A stretch of 64,000 bases of DNA from Moniliella sp. 'wahieum'. Its lineage: Eukaryota; Basidiomycota; Moniliellomycetes; Moniliellales; Moniliellaceae. This document shows positions 1 through 11,882 of the stretch, in pieces. Both the position numbers and the translations under genes were made by a program. A model generated the notes under the pieces. That model was not told the DNA's origin. It was given only the letters and a program-made list of their open reading frames with translations, and made no database searches. Location: the NCBI GenBank assembly GCA_003971905.1, contig RSEE01000017.1, positions 744,001 through 808,000 of the forward strand. Reading direction: 5' to 3'. Within the stretch, counting starts at the first letter, position 1; each line of letters begins with the position of its first letter.

Positions 1-324
1 AAAGGTGGGTTCAGGGCGATTGGCTCTTGCAGGTCGCTGGGGGTTGGGGGGGGTTTGTCTTGTTGTGACCATTCCTACCCTTAAGGCTACGTTCCGAGCG
101 GTGCTACGCAATGCGTGTCTATCACCTGCAGAGTCAAACGCAGTGTGCAAGCTGAGCCACGGAATGATGGAGAGGGGTGGTAGGAGGGGTGAGGCCGGCA
201 TTGGGAAGGCGAGAATAGAGGAGAAGGTCTCGCCCACCAGATCGACCGGTATATTGTACCAGCTGGGTGGGGAGGGATCCACCCCCCTCAGTAGAGGGAC
301 TGTACGGGTCCTAAATAACCCGCG
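1..324. other. Left window edge, no supported gene
   Basis: No coding call is supported here. A plus-strand frame stays open over positions 5-622, but it lacks family signatures and lies antisense to the end of the better minus-strand candidate that follows. No tRNA, terminator or recognisable repeat was found. Confidence 0.3.
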
Positions 325-1261
325 TCATCGAAATAGAGCCGGTTCGCCGATGAGCCGGGTACGGGGAAGACTGAAAGGAGCCGGGGGGGGAGAAAATATC
401 TGTCCAAAGTATACGAAAGAGACACAGGATGGTCTGGACCAGCCAACAGAAGCAGGATTGGAATTGTGTCGGTCTGGCGACGGTTGGTACGTCACCAACA
501 TTTGTGGCACGGCTGTTCCTCGCCAAGACAAGTACTGTACATTCCACTCCGTCAGGATCGGGACCTCTGTTACCTCAGTCAGGCGAAGCAAGAGGGTCAC
601 TGTGGCGGGAACAGCAACATGAACGAATGGGATGCCTGGTAGGTGGATAATGTAGACCACTTTTTGGTGCACTCGCACAGTTATTCTACCAACCACAAAA
701 CAGAGCAACATCCATAACAAAACAGTCAGGCACGTGCGCTGAAGAACTGGGGATGCGAAGAGCTTCATACCTGCGGTTTCCCTGACGAAGTTCATGAACC
801 ATGGAGAGGCGTATGTCTTCCACGTTGGAGGGTTGGGAATAAACAATAAAGGTGCGAACCGTGAGAAAGAAGCCGAGCAGGGAGCTGATTCCTGGGAAGC
901 GGTGCATCGGGGTATGAAAGACAACCCGCCCAGTATTTCTGACAACGGTAGCAGGACGGTCCCGCCCCATCGGATCGTCAGGGATGCCACCAGGAGTTGC
1001 AGCAGCAGCAGCAGCTTGGGCACCAACATTACCATTGTTATCATCAGGAAGGGATGCCGAAAGGATATATTCGCCTTGGGGGTTGACGGGGATATAGACG
1101 AAAAAACGATGGTTCGTGTCAAGGGCTATCCGCCAAAGGTGGGCTGGGATTCGGCGGCGCCGGTGGATGAGACCCTGTTGAGCTGGTAGTGGTTGCGGTG
1201 GGAATGCGTCTGGCAGTGTGCGCGAATCGATAGTGTGCGGGTGAGAAGGAGTGTGGCTCAT
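325..1261 (-). CDS. Hypothetical protein, one predicted intron
   Basis: I do not recognise this protein. The start is the ATG at 1261 (product begins MSHTPSHPH). The first exon has a Pro/His-rich N-terminus, then a more structured stretch (RFFVYIPVNPQGEYIL) and a poly-Ala run near residue 78. If unspliced it stops at 686, giving 191 residues. A plausible 85-nt intron at 686-770 (donor GTATGA, CTGAC branch, acceptor GGTAG) instead joins residue 163 to a second open exon that runs to 325. That exon carries a hydrophobic segment (VVYIIHLPGIPFVHVAVPA), which could be a membrane segment. The splice is inferred from consensus signals only. The next gene upstream is divergent and 1.5 kb away. Confidence that something is coded is moderate; the exact structure is uncertain. 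Confidence 0.35.
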
Positions 1262-2313
1262 GGCGCAGGGAGGGGAGGGGGGGTAGCTGATGTGGGACGT
1301 AGGAATGGAGAGGGCGTGAGGGGGGGGGGCGAAGTACAGATGAGATGGTGGCGGCTGCGTAGAGAGCAGGTCGAGAGAGCGGACGCAAGTAGCGCATGCT
1401 GTGTATAGCTCAACGGGGCTGCGCACACGATACCGATAGAAGCGTACGCGCGGCACAAAGGGCGGTGCTTCTTCGGCTGTCAGAGAGAGCACACGGGCTG
1501 CATCCCACTGAGTTGGAGTGCATCGATTCGAATGTGCCTCGCTTAGCCCCAACCAGACCCAGGATGCCTCCCGACAGCCTCGCTTGCAGGTGACAACGGA
1601 TGGCATCAATGCTATCATAATGTTCTCTCCGTAGGCGGCACTGTGGTCTGAGGGGCCCGACAAAAAGCTGTGATTCTCCAGTGGCACTATATATGACGGC
1701 TATAAGCGCAGTACTCTTGCAGATACCGCGTGCCTTATATTATTTCTGCAAGTTCTCTTGCAGCGCGCTTACCTTTGCTTCCGTCTTGCAGCCATCACCA
1801 GGTATGGGGAAGATGGAGGCCAACACAAAATGCTGAAGAATGCGTGCTAGTAGCGCAGCGTAGTAGATATGGCCAGGGCGAGATGGCTGGACAGCATGAG
1901 ACGCCATCACAGACGGAGGCCTATGACGTACCCATGGCTAAGCGCTAATGGGATCCACCAGGCCAGAGGGGAGGACTGGCTACGTAACGCGGCAGTGGGG
2001 ATTCCCTTCTGCCGGGCTATTCGTATTCCGCCTAGTGTGGTTCCGCCTTGCTCTGGCGCTTGAGCTTCTGTGGATTGCTCTGAGACAAGTGCTCCCAACG
2101 GGATGTGGGAGGCCGGAGAAAGCACAGAACGCAACAGAAAGCAAAGAACGCAGCAGAAAGCAACAGAAAGCCACACGTCAGCGGGACGATGGATGACTGG
2201 CACCCCCCTCCATGGCTCCGTCCCCTCCCATGGCTCGGGACGTGCGTGGATGGCATGCATCGTGCGGTGGGGGGGTCGTGCGAGGGTGCGCTGTGGTGCG
2301 CCCATCTGGCGTT

Positions 2314-2366
2314 GTGTCACATGTCACAGGTCGTTGTCACCCTGCCGTGTCACATGTCACGGTCAC
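2314..2366. repeat. Heptamer units on palindrome ACATGT
   Basis: Two copies of TGTCACATGTCAC (at about 2315-2327 and 2348-2360) are separated by related GTCAC-containing sequence. The core is the palindrome ACATGT flanked by C on each side, the same unit that forms arrays at 19.4 kb and 30.6 kb. Confidence 0.6.
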
Positions 2367-2480
2367 ACGCCATGCCTCCCAAGGTCTGCTTTTTTGGAGG
2401 CGGAACGCTGATCACGTGAAGACGTCAGTTCGAGCCATGCACAGTCCCTCTACGCTTCACACCGCCCGCCCGCCTGCAGC

Positions 2481-2530
2481 CACAGCAGGCCACAGCAGGC
2501 CACAGCAGGCCACAGCAGGCCACAGCCACA
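2481..2530. repeat. Decamer tandem repeat (CACAGCAGGC)n
   Basis: Four perfect consecutive copies of CACAGCAGGC occupy 2481-2520, followed by a partial copy. This is a simple tandem repeat in the spacer upstream of the kinase gene. It is not of the palindrome-plus-one type seen elsewhere in the window. Confidence 0.9.
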
Positions 2531-2789
2531 TAACCGGCACTGCCCAACCCAACCTCTGCTGCTGCCTCCACCACCCCAACCCAACACCAACACCACTCCC
2601 CCGCTCCCATCTGACGCTCCAGCCCGACCGCCTGCGCTGTGCCGCCCATCGCCTACGCTCCCTTTCCTCCCCCGCCCACCTCTCATCCTCCCCTCCCATC
2701 CTCTCCTCTCCTCTCCCCTCCCTCCCTCTCCCCCCCTCCTCGCTGTCGGGAGCGTCGCGCTGAGCCCAGGTGCGCCGCACTGAGCGTTG

Positions 2790-5700
2790 ATGCCCTTCTC
2801 ATCCGCCCGTTCGACGCCTCGTCGACGCCTTGGCCTGCCCGCGGTGCCTCCCGCGCCGCCGCCACGCTTGGCTTTGGCTCCCATACCCACGCCTCCGCTG
2901 CGGCCAAGAACAAGAACAAACACAAGCCCCGCCCGCTTCCACGCTCGACCGCCCGCTCGGCCTGAGCCCGTTCGCCAAGGCTGCTCTCACTCGCCAGGAG
3001 GCCAAGGCCAATGCCAAGGCCCATCCCCCTCCCCCTCTCCCGTTCCAGCCACCCCCTCCCAATGGCCTTACCGGCACTGCCGCCGTGCCTCCCCGCCCAT
3101 CCCCCGCATCTGGCCTCAACTTGCCTCCCGCCCGCCCCCGCCCTCCCGTTGGCCCCGCCGCCAGTGCTGTCCTGATCTCCAAGCCCCCCGTGCCCGGCGC
3201 ATCATCTTCGGGCTCTGCTCCCCCTCCCGTATCGGCAACCGCTCCTACCCTTGCCCCCCCGCTCGCGCGGTATGTCCCCCCGGCTGCCCGTGTGGCCGGT
3301 GCGCCTGGTCGGCCGCTCGGCTTTTCTCGTTCGCCCATTCATTCGCCTGCGCTGTCTCCATCTGCCCCGCGATGGAGCCACCCGCATGCGTACTCCCACT
3401 CGCCTGCACCTGATCCGGGCTTTCCTCCCACCGCTGCGTTGTCCGCTAGCTCTCTGTACCTGCAAGCCATTGGTCAGGCCCCAGCCCCTACCTCCGTGTC
3501 GTCCTCGGCCGGCCCTAGCCCGCTCGCCTCACCGCGTACCAATCCCAATCGGCGCCTGTCCCCCTTCCCGCGTGGACCAGGGTTGTCTCCAATCCCAGCG
3601 GACGCTCCTGCGGTCATGCCCGATATGCGCCCCCTACACCGGGACCAAACTTGACGAGAGAAGAAGCGCCTCATGCGCCCCAAGTCTATCGTCCTCCCCA
3701 TCTGCGGCATAAAGACTCGATTGGCCTGCTCCCTCCCGGCGTGGCACATTACGATCGTGGAGTGCGCACCAACTCGCTGCGTGGCACGCCAAGGAGCACC
3801 CCACGTCTCGCCTCGGCCTCTGCCTGGTTCTCCCCCCTCTCAAAGGGCGAGAATGAGGAAGGAGGTGGCCAAGGCCATTTTCGTCAGCCCTCCCTCTCTA
3901 TTCAGGCGCCCGACGAGTCCTTCCCGCCTCCGTCTCAGTGCGATTCGCCGACCGAAGTCCATTCCGTTCTCTCTTCACCTAAGACTTTTGATCTGGCTCG
4001 GGAGCCAAGCTTGCATGGCCAGCGCCGGCCTAGCGCGCTGGATGGGCCCTCACCGGAAGATACGACGCTTACTGAGACCCTGGACCCACCTGCGCCAGAG
4101 CCGCGGCCATCTTGGCAGCTCGGATCGCACCGGGCCTCCTGGGCGTCGTTGGGCTCCGATCTAAGTATCCACCCTTTCCGGAGAGAGTATATGTTTGGTG
4201 TGGATGATATGGACGATCTTGATTCCAATGGAGGCAATGGCGCTCGTGGGATGGGATTCGGCCGGCCGTCACGCGGCAGCAGGGACAGCATGAGTCTCAC
4301 CGACAGCTACCTTGCGTCACGTCGGACCAGCCTCGCCTCTGCATGGGCATGGAAGGTGTGGTGGACATTTTCGAGCCGGGTGATCGATTGGCTCCCGGGA
4401 TGCGGCACGACGGCTACCTCGTTCGCGTTGCCGACACGGCTGCTGGGGTCAAGGAACGGATTTGCGAGATGAGGGCCAATTGGAGGTGGTGCGCAAGTTA
4501 GGCGAGGGGAGCTATGCTTGTGTATACCTCGTGCAAGAAGTGCCCACGGCAGAACCAAGAGACTCGCTCGCCGAAGCTGAGCGCCTTGCCGAGGAGGAGA
4601 GAGGATGAACGTCTACGCCGGCGTGCCCTGGAGCGCGATGGACAGGAACCCAGTGTAGCTGGCGCGATGGCCATCCAACCTTCGACCGCCCCTCCTGGCT
4701 CGGTTCCCAACGGTTCCGACATGTTCTCCGTCGCAGCGTCGATACGGTCGTCCAGGGTCCTCGAGGATCGGATGCTGAGGACCTCTTTGGCTCAACCCCC
4801 CTCGCGGTACCGATGGGCATGCAGTCGCGCTTTGAGGAGGAAGAGGACGAGGACGATTTTACTTCTGGCGACTGGTCTGGGTTCCAGCTCAACGAGGCTA
4901 CCCTTCGTCCGGAGCAAAGCCCCCTCGCCCTCTTTCTCCAGAAGCAGGATAAGCAGGACAAGCTGGACAGACAAGACAAACTGGACAGGCCCGATCCACG
5001 CACCCGTCCTGGGTCCAGTGCAGCGGGGAGTGTCAATGGGGGAGCATGTGCTACCTTGCCTCCGACGCCCGTGCAAGTCCCTCGTCAATTTGCACTCAAG
5101 TGTCTGTGTAAGCGGGATTTGAGCCCGCGCATGCTCGAGGTGCAACGGCTTGAGGCGTCCATCCACCAGTCCCTCCCCCCCCACTCCAACATCGTCACCC
5201 TCTACTGCACGTATGAGACGCCCGAGTGGCTCTTCCTCGTGCTGGAGTATTGTCCTGGGCAGGACATGTTCTACTGGCTAGAACAGGCGCAAGATGATAT
5301 TGACAGTCCCATGCCCTTGTATCACGAGCCGTCGTCCGAAGACGAAACTCTGATCGCGCCCGTGGCCGACGCTGGCTCCACCCCGCCCGATCCCTCGCTG
5401 CTGGCCATGACCAATGGCTTCTCCATTCTGTCGTGGCGTCGTCTCCGGCTCATCAGTCGCATGTTCCAGCAAATGTGCGAAGCAGTCCAGTTTTGTCATG
5501 ATCGCGGCATTGCGCATCGCGACCTCAAGCCTGAGAACTTTATCTTTGAGGATCGGCGAGCGTTGCCGCTGTTGTACTCTCGGCCGGCCTCACCGCGCCT
5601 TCGGATGAGGCGGGATCAACAAGTGTGGTCTCCGACACGTCTACCAGCACCACCGAGCCTGGCAAGGTAATCGTCAAACTCACCGACTTTGGCCTGGCCA

Positions 5701-7878
5701 CCAACCAGGAGCGTTGCATCGACTTTGAATGCGGATCACGGCCTTACATGTCCTACGGTACGTCCTTCTCCCTTAACTCGCACTGCGTTTCTTACTTGGA
5801 CAGTCCACTAACCCGTGCTTGGGGGGCCTAGAATGCTGCAACGATGTGGAGCCGACGTATGATCCCAAGGTGGCGGACGTGTGGTCCTTGGGAGTGATTT
5901 TGCTCAACATGCTGTTCCATCGGAACCCGTTCCAAGAGCCGTCGGTGGCCAAGTGCCCTTCCTTTGCCGCCTTCCGTGAGGACCCAGAAGGGTTTCTCAT
6001 GTCGGCCTTTGATGGCCTGACGCCTCTGGCTGCCAACTACCTCGCCACGCGAGTGCTCAACGATGCTTCGTCTGGCATGCGCGTCAGTGCGGCCGAATTT
6101 GGTACGTGGGTGGCCCAGCTCCCGGCGCACATGGGCGTTTCCTCCCCTACTCACCGGCCCGCGCCCTCGAGGGGCGCGAGTATGGGCATCACTACCCCCC
6201 TTGAGCCCTCGCGGTCAAGGACGGAATCACTTTGCTTTTCGCGTCCTCCCTCACGTACGTCCGGCCTGGCCTCGCCCGCTGCGCTGCCTGCTTCCTCCCG
6301 CCCCAGCCCGCTTGCCCCACCAATCCCCTGCGTCGCAACCTCGTGGCCTGCCGCCTTCGTTTGACCATCCGCCCCAGGGTAGTTATACATTGCACCACAT
6401 GCCGTCGACGGTGCGCGAGGAGAGCGTGGCTTCCTCCCCTTCGCCCGAGTACCCAGGCAGTATCCCCCCTACGCCCAGTGCAGCCCAATCCAATTTTTCA
6501 GAGGGGGAGACCGGTTTGCCGTCCACGGACGGTGCAAGCGACGACGACTCGTCTCTGGCCCCTCGGGGTTCTACCGTTCCTGCCCCTCCTGCTCCGGCGT
6601 CCGCTACCCCCATGCGGCCTCCGCGCATGCCCATGCTCGCCAAGCCTACCCTTGGCGTCGTCGACCCCTCCTTGGGCGCCGAGGGAACGATGAGTGCAGG
6701 TCGGGATGGCAAGGCGGCCAAGCCAGCTGAAGCATCGCTTGCCTTGGCATCCAATCCCGATCGCAGTGCCAGTTCCCCTCATTCACCCCTTGGGTTCAGC
6801 CCTTCTGTCGCTGAACCTGCCTCCGCTCCTGATTCTGCCTGTGTCTCTGCGTCTGCGTCTGCGTCTGCCTCTGCCTCTGCCTCTGCCTCTGCTTCTGCCT
6901 CAACCGTTACATCCACATCTACACCAGCTCCTGCCCCAACCTGCACTCTAACTTCAGCCTCAATTTCGGCCCCTCTCCCTCCCTCCGATCCGGTCTCCAC
7001 TACTGCTGCCATCTCTGCCCCCGCGCCTACCTCTGCGCAAGCTTCCAGTTCCGCTCCTGAAGGGGCTAGGGAGTCCTCTCCGCATCCGTCGTCATCGGGT
7101 CACGAGCAAAGTTTCTTTGACGGATCTGCGCCTTCCACGCCGATTACGGTGCAGCCAGATGATGCGCTGGAAGGATCGGATGAGGAAGGATCGGTTGTCG
7201 AGCCCAGCCGACCGCGCCGACGCAAACGCGGGCACCGCAAGAGCTCCAGCCATTCACGACCGGGTCCACTTCTCTCCTCAGCTTCGGCTTCGGCTTCGGC
7301 TTCGTCCTCGTCTGGTGCGTGGGACGATAAGCGAGCTAGTCTTCCTCCCAAGCGGTCCTGTGGCCCGACCGCGGCTCTCGATTGAGCTGTCTTCTACCTC
7401 GGACGACCAAGCCAGCATTTACACCACGGCCTCGGCGCCAGCTGCGTATGCGCGTCGGCCCAACTCTCTTCTCTCTCCTCCACCGTGTGCGGGGAAACAT
7501 TTGGGCCCCATCTCGGAGCCCAAGCGGGACCTCGATGCGTCGTTTTTAACGGCCATGTACGGTGCTCCTCCCGCCCGCGATCGTACCCGCAAGTCCAAAC
7601 CTAAACCTAAACCCATTTGGACCGCCCCGACACCCTCGATTTCCGCCCCATCCATCCACCCACCTTCTCTTTCCTCGAAAGAGTGTCGTACCCCCGCCCA
7701 GCTGCGCTGTCGTCGCACACCCCCCTTCTCTCTCCTCCGACCTCTCGGTCCGCCACAGCGACGCCGACCCCCCCCCCCCCCACCCGACCTGCCTGCCCCA
7801 CATGACGAAACTAAGTCCGTGCCGAAACGCACTGGTTTGTCGGGCAAGTCCATCAGCAAATTTTTCCGTGGCAAGTAA
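2790..7878 (+). CDS. Ran1/Ksp1-like serine/threonine protein kinase
   Basis: Large Ser/Thr kinase of about 1,670 residues. The N-terminal ~560 residues are Pro/Ser-rich and disordered. The catalytic domain follows: glycine loop GEGSYACVYLV (about 4502-4534), VAIK-type lysine in FALKCL (about 5092-5109), HRDLKPEN (about 5514-5537), DFG (5685-5693), then YMSYECCND split by an intron at 5758-5831 (GTACGT, CTAAC branch, CTAG), and subdomain IX DVWSLGVILL. About 185 residues, acidic and rich in KQDKLDR units, are inserted between the glycine loop and the lysine. The C-terminal tail is Ser/Ala/Pro-rich and ends in a basic GKSISKFFRGK. The reading frame changes several times; for example, one missing C at about 3632-3636 exactly restores the frame. 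The kinase call is firm and the Ran1/Ksp1 subfamily is inferred. The N-terminus is uncertain: 2790 is the first reasonable ATG, in a frame that later shifts. Family members act in nutrient and meiosis signalling. Confidence 0.8.
5758..5831 (+). other. Kinase gene intron
   Basis: 74-nt intron with donor GTACGT, branch-like CTAAC near 5803 and acceptor CCTAG. Its removal joins TAC G to AA TGC, rebuilding the activation-segment sequence YMSYECC expected in Ran1-like kinases. Without splicing the frame breaks. Confidence 0.8.
6845..6900 (+). repeat. Codon-phased Ser-Ala repeat in kinase tail
   Basis: Tandem hexamer TCTGCC/TCTGCG repeats encode a run of alternating Ser-Ala in the C-terminal tail of the kinase. 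A second, shorter run (GCTTCG units) lies at about 7281-7305. The hexamer period keeps the reading frame when the copy number changes. Confidence 0.85.
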
Positions 7879-8241
7879 GCCCGGTTGCCCTTCCTTGTCT
7901 CCCCCTCCCTCCTCCCCCCCTCCGCCCTCACCTCTTCTCTTCTTCCCATCTACCTTGGCCGCCGCTAGCAATGCACTTCCTTCCTTTGAACTGGGACCCT
8001 GTACATGCGTACATGACATGAATGGCTATCCACATCCTTAGTCTCTCGCTACGCTCCCGTTGCAGTTGCATTAGCTCGATCTATATTCACTGTTTGTTTT
8101 GTGTAGTTCAGGTCCAACTCGGCTTGGTGGCCTTAAGTAGCCTGTATCACAGGTGTCGAGTGGGGCCTGGGGGAGTGGGGTCCAACGCTGAAACGTCGGG
8201 CTTGGTGGATGACCGTGGCGGTGCGGAAGCGGGAGGACGAG
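7879..8241. other. Convergent 3' spacer
   Basis: Spacer of 363 bp between the stop codons of the kinase (+) and the hydrolase (-). The first part is a CT-rich tract (about 7885-7970), then a T-rich stretch (about 8080-8110) that could serve 3'-end formation on the plus strand. No gene is seen. Confidence 0.5.
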
Positions 8242-9955
8242 TTAGTTGGAGGGCACGACCACGCCCGATTCGGTGAGCGAGGTGCTGAGCGCAGCTTGGG
8301 CCTCTACGTCGGCAGGAACCGAGGTGGTGGTGCTCGTCGCATCTGCCCAGGCCGCTTCCAACGCACGCTTCTCCTCCGAAGGCGAGACAGCTGGTGCGCG
8401 GGTGCGTTTGCCTCTGTTGGGCGGCTTGGTAGTGGGTCTGAAACCAGGGCTTGAGCAAGGCATAGTGCTTCTTGGCATTGTTGATCTCAAATGGAATGCT
8501 GTAAAAGTCATGCGGCATACCAGGGAGCACATGGTGCTCAATGTCAGCTCCGGCTGCGCGGGCCGAACGAACAAAGTGGGTGCCCTCGGACAACAGGGCC
8601 TCAGCTCCGCCGTTCCCGAGCCACATGGGCGGCATGTGCGCCAACTCGTCCGCAGGCATAAAGCAGGGCGAGATCCAGGGCGAGCTGGCGGGCAACGCAT
8701 TGGACTTGATGTGCTTGTGGGTCATTTGAAGACTATCGGTACCCCAGTGCATGTAGCGCGTGGTAACAATGTCATACCGCATCGCCTTGGCCCGGCTGAG
8801 GAACAGTTCCCCTTCGTCCTCGATATGTAACCAGGGGGAAAAGAGGACCAAGCCAGCCGTACTCACTGGCGCACGTTCCGGCGCCGAGCCTAGCAACGCA
8901 CTGAATTTAGCTACCCTCTGCTCAATCCACTCGGGCGTATACGTCCGGTCAGCCACGGCAAACGATCGTGCCGAAGGGGCGTGAGGTGCGGCCAAACGTC
9001 CCGCAAGTACCGGTCCAGCAGCAAGGTGGCCAACCCACCGTACGAGTCACCACCAAAGAAGATCTGGCTCGGATCGTAGCCCAGGTCAATCACAAGGTAC
9101 AGCCAAGCACCAAACAGCTGGACGATCGTCGTGGGGTACTTGGCATAAGGAGCCAAGTCATAGTCCACGGTAAACACGTCGATATTGCCGTTGCGGGCCA
9201 AAAAGGCAGCCAACGTAGCACCCATAAACAAGTCCCCGGCTGAAAAGCTGACGCCCGCACCGCCATGGCAGTAGAGCAACGGGCTTGGTACGTTTCTTCA
9301 CTGCATCCTCGGGCAGGGGCGGGACCTTGGTCCCGCGCGACAGGTACCAATAGCACTTGGTGTGCCGCTTGGCAAAGCCCGGTTCGACCATGGGCCGGCC
9401 CCGGTAGAGCGGCGAGTAGGACAGTTGACAGTCCAGTGGCTGGGCCGTGTCCCGCACGGCCAACAGCCCCCGGAGCCAGTCAACCGGAGGCGGCGCGACC
9501 CACACCTCGTCCAGCCGACGACCATGGAGGTGGCTCAAATGCGGCACGGAACGGGTGTCGGCCCAGATGCGGCTGCCCATGCTGCGCCAGGCGGTGAGCT
9601 GGAGCAGGATGGCCAGCAGCCCGCTGTAGGCCGAGTTGCCCTGCAGCCAGCCCGACTGGGAGTGGGGGGCGGGGGCAAAGCGAATGAGGCCCATGCAGAT
9701 GATGGTGAGGCGGGTCAAGGTGGTGCTGACGCCTGTCTTGAAGGACCATGCGGGATGGCGGCGCAGAAAGGGGAAGAGGTTGCGCAGAATGACAAAGGGC
9801 GTGGCGGCGAGGACGACGGGGACAGTGAAGGCATACTGCAGCAGCAGGCGGAGGAGGTAGAGCCACAGGCGCCGGGGGGGGCGATGGGCGTTCTGCACCG
9901 CCGTGTACACTGCCGGGTCGACGGGGGCGAGGGCCAGGGTGGACTGGACGGCCAT
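8242..9955 (-). CDS. Alpha/beta hydrolase (fold-3, HSL/steryl-acetyl-hydrolase-like)
   Basis: Serine hydrolase of about 571 residues. The start is the ATG at 9955 (MAVQSTLALAP). A long hydrophobic segment near residues 25-50 (LWLYLLRLLLQYAFTVPVVL) suggests an N-terminal membrane anchor. Catalytic features of the hormone-sensitive-lipase family are clear: oxyanion motif YCHGGAG, a DYDLAP strand, nucleophile motif GGDSYGG, and a C-terminal histidine in GMPHDFYS. The acidic residue probably lies in GNGGAEALLSEG. At least three frame breaks occur (about 9270, 9000 and 8420); after the last, the frame ends TESGVVVPSN at 8242. The family includes yeast Say1, which deacetylates sterol acetates at the ER, and assorted esterases. 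The substrate here cannot be told from sequence. No intron is evident. Confidence 0.75.
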
Positions 9956-10429
9956 GGCGGGGTGGGGGGTGGAAGCTAGTGAGGCGAGTGGAGCTAGTGA
10001 GCACTGCGACGGATATGGGGTTGGTATTGACATGATTGACATGTCAGTGCCATCACACGCGGCCGCGAGCAACGGGAAGCATAACGCGTGTCTGCCGCCC
10101 AGCCTCGGCCAGCCCGGCCCTCGGCAGCCACACACCGGCACTCCAGCCGGTCACTGTCCCCGTGCCACCCCCGCACGCGGCACGGGGTGAGTGAGCGGCA
10201 TTGCATTAACCCCGCCTCGTGAAAGTACATGCGCCCCAGCCCAACTGCAGCACACACGGCTAACCCTAGTGCGTCCTGCGTCCACCCATCCGAATGGAGA
10301 TGCACGCGCTTTCAGGCAGCACCCGCACGTGATCCTCGCTTAATTGCTCACCAGCTGGCCGCCCCCCACCCCACCCGCATCCCCCCTCCTACCCCACCAG
10401 GCCAGACTGTGCCCGCAATCGAGTGCGAC
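9956..10429. other. Intergenic spacer
   Basis: 474 bp upstream of the hydrolase start. GC-rich near the gene, with a TTGACATGATTGACATG direct repeat at about 10027-10043. No convincing gene or TATA box is seen. Confidence 0.4.
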
Positions 10430-10763
10430 ATGGAGGAGAGCAAGCACCGAGTCTTGCGCAAGACTGCCCCCGTCCTCGTCGCTACGTCCTTACCTATTCC
10501 TCGCGTCTCGCAAAAGTGATGCCGACGGATTGCAGGATTGAGAAGCTGCCGTCGCTCAAGCGCTCAAGTCCCTGTGCACCCCCAGGTATCCCGCCCTTCC
10601 CTTTCCCTTTGTTCATTCTATACTGTAACCATATATCATTGACAGAGCTTAAGGGGAGATCAGGACCCTCCGGTACCCGCCATCCGTTCCCATACCCAAG
10701 GTCGAGCGTGTGGATATGGATGAGCGTGGTAGACATACGAGCGGTGAACCACATCTCCATTGA
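10430..10763 (+). CDS. Possible small spliced gene, unrecognised
   Basis: A candidate short protein I cannot name. An ATG at 10430 opens 29 codons; an overlapping frame contains MPTDCRIEKLPSLKRSS. A good intron follows at 10586-10645 (60 nt, donor GTATCC, ACTGTAAC branch-like site, acceptor TTGACAG). The downstream exon reads ELKG and, after adding one G to a G-run at about 10651-10655, EIRTLRYPPSVPIPKVERVD to a stop at 10763. The charged product and the homopolymer-type break resemble the true genes here. The first exon and start are unresolved. It could equally be chance, because the spacer is GC-balanced. Confidence 0.25.
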
Positions 10764-11882
10764 GACTCAGTTGTTTATTCTTGCCAGTTCCTAAGCATCT
10801 TGCCCCCTGTCTTGGTGGCATGGTATCCTCGCGTCGTCAGAACATAAGGGAAGGAGGGTTCTTTTGGGTGCATCTGCCAGACACTTGGCGTTCTTTTCGG
10901 ATTATGCTTGTTCCAACAGCCGAAGCAGCCCCTTCTCCCGGTGTTCCAGCAATGCGGTGCTCTCGTGCACCACCCTTCGGTACGAAAACAGCGCCTCCCG
11001 TGTTCCCGAGTCTGAGTCCCGCAAAGTGTGGTCCACACTCCATTCCTGATCCTCCAAATACTCCAGGTCCCATCACACGGTAGTCAGTACTCTTCGCCTT
11101 ATTCCTCCCCTCCGAGGCCGATCCTCTTCTTCCACAGCCGGCTCATTGTGGTGTATCTACTCCCCTCCCCCATGGCCCGTGCACTGGGCCCATCCCGCTA
11201 TTCCGTGGAGGGCTGACGCGCTGAGGGCTGAGGCTGAGCTCAGCGTTCTGAGGAAGCAAGGCACTTGGCGCTTATTAGAACTTCGATCGTAGAGAGGATG
11301 ATCGATGACATTAGCACTGATTGCACCCTCCCCCTTTTAATGACACACCCCAGCTGCCAGTCAAGCCACTTCTTAAAACGAGCGGGTATATACATTGAGG
11401 CCGAAAAAAGCGAGGAGAGGCCGGGAGGGGGCTATGTATATTGCGGCTGGGTCAGAGTTACCTTTTATGAGTTCCGCGGAGTCTGAGTTTGAGGCATGCG
11501 TGTATCAAGCTGGCTCGAAGCCTGGGGTCTGGAAGCTTAAATCGTGACACTTGCCACATTTAAGGTACGACAGTATCATATTGTGGTGGCACAACTTCGT
11601 AGCCAACCACCTGCCAGTTCTTGCCTCCCCAAACATGTGCTGCGTTGGGGCGTCCATGTAGCGCACACGGGCCTCCCTAGTATGGTTCCATTAATTGCAA
11701 CACCTTGGGAATATATATACCCTCTCCATCCCGCAGAGGAACCATCATTACACCTCCCCCCCTGAGCTTCACGCTTACCAACTCTCTCCATCTATCCACT
11801 TCCACACCACCCACGTTAAGGATTCTCATCCACCAGCGTCGCCACTTTACCGGTCTAGCATCTGCAACACTATACACCAAAA
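10764..11882. other. Intergenic spacer upstream of the dehydrogenase
   Basis: 1.1 kb without a supported gene. It contains a CTGAGGCTGAGCTCAG cluster (about 11221-11250) and, near its right end, a TATA element and CT-rich leader of the short-chain dehydrogenase gene. Confidence 0.5.
11710..11720 (+). promoter_or_regulatory. TATA element of dehydrogenase gene
   Basis: AATATATATAC lies about 165 bp upstream of the ATG at 11883 and is followed by pyrimidine-rich DNA with several CACC and CATC steps. This is a plausible core promoter for the short-chain dehydrogenase. Confidence 0.5.

Larger units (their letters stand above)
1262..2789. other. Intergenic region between divergent genes
   Basis: This 1.5-kb spacer separates the minus-strand hypothetical gene from the plus-strand kinase. 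It holds a cluster of TCACATG-type heptamer units (2314-2366), a perfect decamer repeat (2481-2530) and a C-rich, CT-tract stretch (about 2560-2750) that resembles a fungal pyrimidine-rich promoter next to the kinase start. Short open frames on both strands look random, with low-complexity Pro/Arg products. Confidence 0.5.

Noticed and set aside
5-622. 205-codon open frame at the left edge
   Set aside because: Low-complexity, basic product without motifs and no ATG context; it is largely antisense to the better minus-strand candidate.
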